NCBI GenBank assembly: GCA_964416175.1
Contig: CAYQDF010000060.1
Location: 1 to 18,256 of the forward strand
Origin: CAYQDF01 sp964416175
GTDB taxonomy: Bacteria; Chloroflexota; Anaerolineae; Anaerolineales; UBA4823
Length of the DNA stretch: 18,256 nt
Direction of reading: 5' to 3'
The notes under the pieces: model-generated
What the model saw: only the letters and a program-made list of their open reading frames with translations
What the model was told of the DNA's origin: nothing
Databases searched by the model: none
Program-made: the position numbers and the translations under genes
Part shown: positions 7,417-13,472 of the stretch, in pieces
Numbering within the stretch: the stretch's first letter is position 1
Layout of the letters: each line of letters starts with the position of its first letter

Positions 7417-8991
7417 TCACCCTCGCCGGCGACGCTGGATCCAGACAATTATCCCGGCAACCAGGATCGTTCCAGGCAGAATAAATACTGAACCAAGCAG
7501 GATCAGGTTCAAAGTGTACCTGCCGGGAGGGACTAACAAACGAGTGATATCTTCTTTAGGTGTCAGGTTGAGCAGCTCTTCTCTTTGTGCCACCCAATCA
7601 ACAGAATTTACAAATAAATCACTGTTGCCGAATTGGTTGTAGAAACGATCGGACGCAAAATCTGCATCGCCAAACACGACCATTCGAGCCTGGGTGGTTG
7701 AATCATCGACAACAGCAGCAATGGTGATGGGACCCAGGGTATCAACGCCTTCATCAAATTGAATCTGCGGTGCCTCGTCGGTCGAGTCCTGATTCTGGAA
7801 CGCTGCCAGATCGCTCTCTGCCCAGGACTGTTGTGATGTCAGGATGAGATCTAACAGGAGAGCCTGTGTGACGCTGCTGTCAGTGGTTACACTTCGAGCG
7901 GTGGGGAATATCGTCAGGATCCCGCTCAACTTCTCTGTAATGATATGGTCTCCATATTGGTTCGACACCGCGAAGAAGGGCTGATTGGATGTCAGGTCCA
8001 CCACCAGGTCTTTCCCCATTGTGATTCCCCATTTCGTTTCCAGATAATCTGCCAGTACATCTGGGCCATCCCCAACTTCGGTCAATGGCAGAGGTTCCAA
8101 CATAACGATTAAGGCACCACCTGATTCTAAAAAGGAGGATAGTACCTGCACTTCTTGCTCTGCAAGTGAAATCTTTGGACCGGCGATGACGATGGCGTTC
8201 GTGTCTGCGGGGATCTGGTTCTGCGCCATGAGATTAAGTTTCTCTACGATGTAGTTTTTCGATTCGAGTAGCGATTTTATTTGACTGTAAGAGTTCTCGC
8301 CAGTTTCCTCCGGGTCAAATTCACCATGCCCGGTCAGAAAGTAAATCTTCCGCTCACCCGGGCTGATTAACCTGAGCAATGCTCCCGTAATCTCGCGTTC
8401 ATCCACGAGCGTGACTTGCTCCTGGTTTTCCCCCAATATGAGCACCAAGGTGCCATCCCGTGAAATGTTGTATTGTTGCGCAGCTGAAAATTCCACATTC
8501 GGGTCGATAAACTCATAATCGATCCTGCCCCGGCTGTGGAATTTGTACTGATCTAATAACCTTTCAGCCTGTTGATTATTTAACTGGGGTGTATAAAAGG
8601 CAAGGACCTTCACCGTTCCAGGCAGCCGGTTGATCGCTTCAAGCGACTCGGGGGCAAGAGTATATTGCTGGTTTTCTGTCAGATCCCACCGTTCTGGGTT
8701 GTGATAGACCAGGTAATTCACGACGACGACTATCCCTACGAACGCGAACGTCATGATAGCAGTATTACTTCCGTATCTCACCTGGCGTCCGGTGAAAGCG
8801 ATTCGTACCTGTTCGGGGTCCAGGATTGCGAAAACTGCAAGACCAACAAGCACTAATCCCAGACTGATTTGAAGCCATAGAGTAAATTCCCGTTGGACAA
8901 TGTAAAGACCAGCTGACAACAAGAACGCTGCTAGCGACAGGTACAATCCCCCTGGAGCAAACCGTTTGAGTCTCGATTTCATCATCGCCAT
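7417..8991 (-). CDS. GldG-like ABC transporter auxiliary protein, 524 aa
   Basis: Three N-terminal hydrophobic segments (about residues 13-31, 38-58, 77-97) are followed by a large soluble domain and a C-terminal membrane segment (about 492-516) ending in WIQRRRRG. The soluble part opens with RWDLTENQQYTLAPESLEAI, the hallmark of the ABC auxiliary (GldG / PF09822) family, and contains YFLTGHGEFDPE, another family motif. Such proteins associate with a GldA-like ATPase and GldF-like permease; in Bacteroidota they take part in gliding, while in other phyla the transported substrate is unknown. The start overlaps the permease gene by 10 bases (8982-8991); with closely spaced Met codons (residues 1, 3, 4) the exact start is open by a few residues. 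Confidence 0.88.
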   Translation of the reverse strand: MAMMKSRLKRFAPGGLYLSLAAFLLSAGLYIVQREFTLWLQISLGLVLVGLAVFAILDPEQVRIAFTGRQVRYGSNTAIMTFAFVGIVVVVNYLVYHNPERWDLTENQQYTLAPESLEAINRLPGTVKVLAFYTPQLNNQQAERLLDQYKFHSRGRIDYEFIDPNVEFSAAQQYNISRDGTLVLILGENQEQVTLVDEREITGALLRLISPGERKIYFLTGHGEFDPEETGENSYSQIKSLLESKNYIVEKLNLMAQNQIPADTNAIVIAGPKISLAEQEVQVLSSFLESGGALIVMLEPLPLTEVGDGPDVLADYLETKWGITMGKDLVVDLTSNQPFFAVSNQYGDHIITEKLSGILTIFPTARSVTTDSSVTQALLLDLILTSQQSWAESDLAAFQNQDSTDEAPQIQFDEGVDTLGPITIAAVVDDSTTQARMVVFGDADFASDRFYNQFGNSDLFVNSVDWVAQREELLNLTPKEDITRLLVPPGRYTLNLILLGSVFILPGTILVAGIIVWIQRRRRG

Positions 8992-9713
8992 CTCCGAGTC
9001 TCAACTACCATGGTACCGATGAAGAGTGACAGCGCAGTCAGGCTCAGGTAGTACACAATATCACGCACATCGATCACTCCGACATAAAAAGTCCGGTAGA
9101 AGTGTTCCCCAAAATCCAGGTAAGTGAGGAGACTGCCTCCGACGGAGCCTGCTGCCTGAGCAGGTGTGCCGATCAACCATAGGACAAGCAAGACGCCCAG
9201 TGTGGTGAAAAAAGCGGCGATCTGATTGCTGAAAAATGCCGAGACAGATACCCCGACCGCGACGAGTGAGGCGGAGACCAAGATCAATCCCAGATAACCG
9301 GTCACCAACGGACCCTGATCGATTCCGGGGTCGACCAGGGTATTCAAAGCGATCGGAAACACCCAGGTCACCGCAAGCAACGCCATCATCAACAGAAAAC
9401 CACCCAGCCACTTCCCAATGACGAGCTCGAAATCCCTCACCGGGGCAGTCAGTAGCAGTTCGATCGTGCCCATCCTTTGTTCCTCAGCGATTAATCGCAT
9501 CGTGACCGCTGGAGTACCAAAGAGTAGCAGGGTCACCAATGGACCGAGGATGAATTCAATGCCAGGGGCAATCTGTTGAAATGTTGCGGCTGTAATGTTG
9601 ACGTAGAATAAGAATCCAAGAATCAGCAAAATGATGAATGACACCATGTACGCTATTGGCGTCGTGAAATAAAGTTTGACCTCACGTTTAGTGATTGTCC
9701 AGATATTTCTCAT
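8982..9713 (-). CDS. ABC-2 type transporter permease, GldF/NosY-like, 243 aa
   Basis: This polytopic permease has six hydrophobic segments, beginning near residues 18-40 after the amphipathic RNIWTITKREVKLYFTTPIAY, which is typical of ABC-2 (GldF/NosY) permeases. The stretch RLIAEEQRMGTIELLLTAPV after the second segment is the coupling helix region that contacts the ATPase. Its ATG lies 12 bases after the ATPase stop, and AAGGGG (9722-9727) overlaps that stop codon as Shine-Dalgarno, so the two are probably translated together. It forms the membrane channel of the complex encoded by this operon; the substrate cannot be predicted. Confidence 0.92.
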   Translation of the reverse strand: MRNIWTITKREVKLYFTTPIAYMVSFIILLILGFLFYVNITAATFQQIAPGIEFILGPLVTLLLFGTPAVTMRLIAEEQRMGTIELLLTAPVRDFELVIGKWLGGFLLMMALLAVTWVFPIALNTLVDPGIDQGPLVTGYLGLILVSASLVAVGVSVSAFFSNQIAAFFTTLGVLLVLWLIGTPAQAAGSVGGSLLTYLDFGEHFYRTFYVGVIDVRDIVYYLSLTALSLFIGTMVVETRRWR

Positions 9714-9725
9714 AAGTCAAACCCC

Positions 9726-10703
9726 TTAGAGCGACTCCACATCATCGCCAGCATCAAACTCAAGATCGTCCCTCATCTCCGGCAGGGCTGGTTCTTCCCG
9801 GGTCAATTCCAAGAATATATCCTCAAGGCTTAAGCCAATTGGTCGTAATTCTAGAAGGTCATACCCTTCCTTAACGATCTTCCTGGCGATCTCTGCCCTT
9901 GGGTCCTGTCCCGGGAGAGATTCGACCTCGACTGTGCCTTCAGGCTTGGGATGGAGGCGGATAACTCCCGCCACTCCGCGAAGGAGTTCCTCTAGCCCAT
10001 CGCCATCTTCTTTGACTCTCACTGCAAACCGTTGTGCTCCGGTTAATCTTGATTGCAGTTGTTCTGGAGTGTCTTCCACAACAATGCGGCCTTTGTTGAT
10101 GATCAAAACCCGGTCACAGACTTGCTGGGCTTCGGAAAGTATGTGTGTCGACAACAAAACGGTCCTCTCTTTTCCCAGGTTTTGAATCAGATCGCGTACT
10201 TCGCGTATCTGCGCCGGGTCCAGGCCAATCGTTGGTTCATCCAGGATCAACACTTCAGGATCATGGAGCAACGCCTGAGCGAGACCGACTCGCTGCCGCA
10301 TCCCTTTCGATAAGTTTGCAATCAATCCTTCGGCACGCTCTTCCATGTGCACAATCTCGAGAACAGATTCAACACGCTCTTCCGCATCCGCAAGATGCCG
10401 CAGATCAGCCATGAATTTAAGGTAATCATAGACTGCCATGTCTGGGTAGAGAGGGATCGTCTCAGGAACATACCCAACTCTTCGCCTGACTTCAAGAGAT
10501 TGGTCGACGACGTCAAACCCGGCAACGCGCGCCTTGCCAGATGTGGGCGGCATATAACCGGTCAGGATGCGCATGGTAGTTGTTTTGCCGGCACCGTTTG
10601 GACCTAAAAATCCGAGTATTTCGCCTCGTTCAGCTTCAAAATTGAGGTTTTCAATGGCCCTTCTGGCTCCGTAATCTTTGGTCAGGTTCTCCACCTGAAT
10701 CAT
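9726..10703 (-). CDS. ABC transporter ATP-binding protein, GldA-like, 325 aa
   Basis: This is the cytoplasmic ATPase that powers the GldF-like permease encoded next. Visible motifs, numbered from the chosen start: Walker A GPNGAGKT (34-41), GYVPE in place of the usual Q-loop Gln (Glu81, common in this subfamily), signature LSKGM (131-135), Walker B LILDEP (152-157), H-loop His187. A C-terminal extension (about 220-310) resembles the DUF4162-type domain of ABC-2 exporters. The reading frame is open back to 10808, but the start at 10703 is preferred: GGAGGT lies 7 bases upstream, the protein then begins MIQVENLTKDYG as in the family, and the upstream codons cover the leader terminator. First gene of the four-gene operon. 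Confidence 0.95.
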   Translation of the reverse strand: MIQVENLTKDYGARRAIENLNFEAERGEILGFLGPNGAGKTTTMRILTGYMPPTSGKARVAGFDVVDQSLEVRRRVGYVPETIPLYPDMAVYDYLKFMADLRHLADAEERVESVLEIVHMEERAEGLIANLSKGMRQRVGLAQALLHDPEVLILDEPTIGLDPAQIREVRDLIQNLGKERTVLLSTHILSEAQQVCDRVLIINKGRIVVEDTPEQLQSRLTGAQRFAVRVKEDGDGLEELLRGVAGVIRLHPKPEGTVEVESLPGQDPRAEIARKIVKEGYDLLELRPIGLSLEDIFLELTREEPALPEMRDDLEFDAGDDVESL

Positions 10704-10710
10704 TGATTGT

Positions 10711-10716
10711 ACCTCC
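10711..10716 (-). promoter_or_regulatory. Ribosome binding site deciding the ABC ATPase start
   Basis: A perfect GGAGGT on the minus strand, 7 bases before the ATG at 10703. It favours this start over in-frame Met codons at 10718 and 10808. Confidence 0.85.
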
Positions 10717-10727
10717 ATCCAGACAAC

Positions 10728-10760
10728 AAAAAACACACCGACGAATAGCTGTCGGTTGTG
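10728..10760 (-). terminator. Terminator-like hairpin in the leader of the ABC operon
   Basis: On the minus strand ACCGAC (10751-10756) pairs with GTCGGT (10737-10742) around an 8-base loop. The stem is extended by three more pairs (CAC 10758-10760 with GTG 10734-10736) past one bulged A. TTTTTT (10728-10733) follows directly. This is the form of an intrinsic terminator, but it lies between the promoter and the ribosome binding site of the operon, so it would act as an attenuator. Confidence 0.6.
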
Positions 10761-10764
10761 CTCT

Positions 10765-10833
10765 ACTATGATCTCACCTGAGCAGCAGAAATTTTCGCGA
10801 AGAGGCAATCATTGTTCTGCTGCTGATCATAGT
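10765..10833 (-). promoter_or_regulatory. Long two-part leader hairpin, candidate riboswitch or attenuator element
   Basis: ACTATGATC (10765-10773) pairs perfectly with GATCATAGT (10825-10833), and inside it AGCAGCAGAA (10781-10790) pairs perfectly with TTCTGCTGCT (10815-10824). Together this makes 19 base pairs, with a 7-base one-sided bulge (10774-10780) and a 24-base apical loop. The element begins at or just after the predicted transcript start and is followed 4 bases later by the terminator-like hairpin. An 18-codon reading frame without a Shine-Dalgarno (ATG 10830, stop 10774-10776) spans the whole hairpin and may be chance. I do not recognise a known riboswitch class in it. Confidence 0.55.
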
Positions 10834-10841
10834 CGTGTATC

Positions 10842-10871
10842 ACTATACAACAAATAAACTCGCAGAGTCAA
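10842..10871 (-). promoter_or_regulatory. Probable promoter of the ABC operon
   Basis: Minus strand TTGACT (10866-10871) and TATAGT (10842-10847) are separated by 18 bases. The transcript would start near 10836-10838, giving a leader of about 130 bases before the ATPase ATG. Confidence 0.65.
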
Positions 10872-10915
10872 GTGGTTCGATTTGTTCTAATAAAACACTA
10901 ATCTAATCCCCGTGC

Positions 10916-10944
10916 TTGACACAATTGCGTCCCACCTGTACAAT
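10916..10944 (+). promoter_or_regulatory. Near-consensus sigma-70 promoter of the pyrophosphatase gene
   Basis: TTGACA (10916-10921) and TACAAT (10939-10944) with exactly 17 bases between them match the sigma-70 consensus at 11 of 12 positions. Transcription would start near 10951. The TTG of the -35 box is also the first possible start codon of the pyrophosphatase reading frame, which argues that the upstream part of that frame is not translated. Confidence 0.8.
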
Positions 10945-10948
10945 CAAA

Positions 10949-11071
10949 CCAGGTTATAACAGCATACTGGCGGATATATCGCCTGGGGGCGGAAGGTGTT
11001 TGCCCAGCGGCAGAGTAATTTGCCAATGTTGCCCGATCAATTCAATCCAATTATCTGGAGGACAAATCTTC
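10949..11071 (+). promoter_or_regulatory. Structured 5' leader of the pyrophosphatase gene
   Basis: This leader of about 120 bases can form CCAGG (10949-10953) with CCTGG (10982-10986) enclosing the small stem GGCG/CGCC (10969-10972 with 10980-10983). Alternatively it can form CTGGG (10983-10987) with CCCAG (11003-11007). The first and last pairings share bases and exclude each other. No U tract follows, so control of transcription termination is not indicated. No known riboswitch class is recognised; the stems are short and could arise by chance. Confidence 0.3.
11057..11062 (+). promoter_or_regulatory. Ribosome binding site deciding the pyrophosphatase start
   Basis: GGAGGA lies 9 bases before the ATG at 11072, which is the start giving a typical hydrophobic N-terminus. 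Confidence 0.8.
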
Positions 11072-13444
11072 ATGTTCGGTCTCAACAGCTTTGAGCAAAT
11101 AGCGATATGGAGCGTCTTAGGGATTGCAATCCTGGGTCTTCTATATGCGATTTTCCTCAGAAACCAGGTTCTCCGAGAAGACCGAGGGACAGCAAAGATG
11201 CTGGAGGTCTGGAATGCAATCCGTGAAGGTGCTGATGCATATTTAAAACGCCAATTGAGATCGATTCTTCCGTTGATCGCAATACTAACCCTGGCACTGT
11301 TTGCTTCCGTCTATATCGTCCCTCCCACACCGGAAGCTGCTGAATGGTACTGCATGGCTTTCAAAGGCGCCAATGTCGAGACCAGCGAGACATGCAGTCT
11401 GACGCTGACCGCGTTGGAGCAGCGAAGCGTGAGCACCATGGTTGGTATCGGTCGGGCTATCGCCTTCATGATGGGAGCAGGTTTCTCGCTTACAGTGGGC
11501 CAGATTGGGATGCGGATGGCTGTCCAGGCCAATGTGCGCGTGGCTGCATCTGCCCGAAAATCGTTTGGAGATTCACTGAGGATAGCTTATCGTGCCGGCA
11601 CAATTACAGGGATGCTGACAGATGGCCTGGGGTTATTCGGGGGCACGATTATTTTCATTGTCTTCGGCATTGCAGCGCCGGACGCCCTCCTTGGTTTCGG
11701 TTTTGGGGGGACTTTACTGGCTCTGTTCATGCGTGTCGGAGGGGGCATCTATACCAAAGCCGCCGATGTCGGCGCCGACCTGGTTGGCAAAGTCGAAGCG
11801 GGAATCCCGGAAGACGATCCCCGGAATCCTGCCGTGATCGCCGACCTCGTTGGTGATAACGTCGGCGATTGTGCCGGGATGGCTGCTGACATATTCGAAT
11901 CTTACGAGGTCACAATCGTTTCCAGCCTTATTCTGGGCGTTGCCTTGTATTCGATCACGCATCACATTGAATGGATCATTTTCCCCCTTCTTGTTCGCGG
12001 AATTGGCGTGCTGGCTTCGATTATTGGGACGTATAATGTTCGAGGCGGAAGGGGGAAAAGCGGTGATGCTATGCGAGCGATATTCACTGGTTTCCTGACA
12101 TCTGCTGCCATTTCTGTTGTGCTGTTCGGCTCGGTGGCTGCGCTCTACATGCGCAATGTGGACGGCGGCTGGTGGCGCCCCTTTTTGGCAACCACCGCTG
12201 GCGTCATACTGGCTATCCTCATCGATCGCCTGACGGATTACTTCACCGGTTCTCACAGTTCACCGGTCAAAGAGATCAAGAGATCAGCTGATACCGGACC
12301 TGCGACTTTGATTCTTTCCGGCACATCAACCGGATTCGAATCTTCCGTCTGGGCAATTATCGTCATCGCGGGTACGATATTTGCATCGATCCTGATATTC
12401 GGCGGAATATCTTCGAATCCCGTCGAACAATTTACCTTCATCTTATACGGAGTCGCATTAACCGGCATCGGAATGCTGACCTTAACCGGCAACAACGTTG
12501 CGATGGATTCCTTCGGCCCTATCTCAGACAACGCTAACGGGATTGGGGAGATGGCCTGGCATGGTCAATCGGACCCCGAGACCAATAATGCGCGCCAGAT
12601 CATGGCTGATCTCGATGCCGTCGGTAATACGACGAAAGCGATTACGAAGGGAATTGCCATTGGTTCGGCGGTCATTGCTGCGGTCTCATTATTCGGTTCT
12701 TTCATCACAGATGTAGGCAGAGTCGATCCTACCGCCCTGGCAAGCGGGATCAGAGTCTCCTTGCCGACCGTGTTCGTTGGCATGCTCTTGGGTGGCGCAA
12801 TTCCATGGCTTTTTTCTTCCTTCGCGATCCTCGCTGTAAGCAGAGCTGCATCTCTGATAATTCTGGAAGTACGGCGCCAGTTCAGATTGGGCGTCCTCGA
12901 GGGGAAAACCAGGCCAGATTATGAGCGCCCGGTTGCATTATCCACAACCGCGGCACAAAAAGAACTGGTCCCGCTGGCGTTGCTCGGAGTCCTTTCCCCC
13001 ATCATCGTAGGGATGGTGCTTCAGGTAGAAGCACTGGGTGGGTTTCTGGCAGGAATTATTCTCTCAGGACAGTTATTGGCTGTTTTCCTCAATAATTCCG
13101 GTGGCGCCTGGGATAATGCAAAAAAGCTCATCGAAGACGAAACCAAAGATCCGGTGAACAATCTGGGCAAGGGATCCGAAAGACACAAAGCTGCGGTTGT
13201 TGGTGATACGGTAGGGGATCCTTTCAAAGACACGGCTGGTCCTGCTCTCAATCCGATGATAAAAGTGGTTAATCTAGTATCATTAATCATCGCGCCGATC
13301 ATCGTGGTGTATAAGAATCTTGGCCTTGGCGGCTGGGGTATTGTGCTTCTCCTGGTTATCGTACTCGTTTGGGCAATTCGCCAAAGCAAGAAACCTGCGC
13401 CAAGTTTGAAAGAACTCGGGACAGCACCATCGGTGGGGGATTGA
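11072..13444 (+). CDS. hppA: Membrane-bound K+-independent proton-pumping pyrophosphatase, 790 aa
   Basis: The enzyme splits pyrophosphate to phosphate and uses the energy to pump protons across the membrane. Catalytic sequences are complete: DVGADLVGKVE (232-242), PEDDPRNPAVIAD (246-258), GDNVGDCAGMAAD (261-273), and near the C-terminus DNAKKLIEDE and GDTVGDPFKDTAGP. The motif GNTTKA (518-523) has Lys522, where K+-dependent enzymes have Ala, so it belongs to the K+-independent class, whose characterised members pump H+ rather than Na+. Some sixteen membrane segments are expected. At 790 residues it is longer than many bacterial forms, partly through an N-terminal outer loop (about residues 85-115) with two Cys. 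The frame is open upstream to 10916, but promoter, ribosome binding site and family start all favour 11072. It probably heads the operon with the TPR protein and ndk. Confidence 0.96.
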   Translation: MFGLNSFEQIAIWSVLGIAILGLLYAIFLRNQVLREDRGTAKMLEVWNAIREGADAYLKRQLRSILPLIAILTLALFASVYIVPPTPEAAEWYCMAFKGANVETSETCSLTLTALEQRSVSTMVGIGRAIAFMMGAGFSLTVGQIGMRMAVQANVRVAASARKSFGDSLRIAYRAGTITGMLTDGLGLFGGTIIFIVFGIAAPDALLGFGFGGTLLALFMRVGGGIYTKAADVGADLVGKVEAGIPEDDPRNPAVIADLVGDNVGDCAGMAADIFESYEVTIVSSLILGVALYSITHHIEWIIFPLLVRGIGVLASIIGTYNVRGGRGKSGDAMRAIFTGFLTSAAISVVLFGSVAALYMRNVDGGWWRPFLATTAGVILAILIDRLTDYFTGSHSSPVKEIKRSADTGPATLILSGTSTGFESSVWAIIVIAGTIFASILIFGGISSNPVEQFTFILYGVALTGIGMLTLTGNNVAMDSFGPISDNANGIGEMAWHGQSDPETNNARQIMADLDAVGNTTKAITKGIAIGSAVIAAVSLFGSFITDVGRVDPTALASGIRVSLPTVFVGMLLGGAIPWLFSSFAILAVSRAASLIILEVRRQFRLGVLEGKTRPDYERPVALSTTAAQKELVPLALLGVLSPIIVGMVLQVEALGGFLAGIILSGQLLAVFLNNSGGAWDNAKKLIEDETKDPVNNLGKGSERHKAAVVGDTVGDPFKDTAGPALNPMIKVVNLVSLIIAPIIVVYKNLGLGGWGIVLLLVIVLVWAIRQSKKPAPSLKELGTAPSVGD

Positions 13445-13462
13445 TCTCAAGTATTATGATGT

Positions 13463-13467
13463 GAGGT
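13463..13467 (+). promoter_or_regulatory. Ribosome binding site deciding the TPR protein start
   Basis: GAGGT lies 5 bases before the ATG at 13473. The in-frame GTG at 13461 overlaps it and has no Shine-Dalgarno of its own, so ATG 13473 is chosen. Confidence 0.65.
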
Positions 13468-13472
13468 TAACA

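Noticed and set aside
10704..10808. N-terminal extension of the ABC ATPase from a Met codon at 10808
   Set aside because: The extra 35 residues have no family similarity, would be read through the leader terminator hairpin, and the perfect GGAGGT points to the ATG at 10703.
10765..10833. Possible insertion-sequence end or MITE because of the long inverted repeat
   Set aside because: No target-site duplication or transposase trace is seen, and the position between promoter and terminator hairpin fits a leader RNA better.
10916..11071. N-terminal extension of the pyrophosphatase by 52 codons from a TTG at 10916
   Set aside because: The TTG is part of the -35 box TTGACA, the stretch contains the -10 box, and a good ribosome binding site precedes the ATG at 11072, which gives the expected family N-terminus.
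10945..11071. Fluoride or c-di-GMP riboswitch before the pyrophosphatase gene
   Set aside because: The conserved sequence features of these classes as I know them are not present in the leader.
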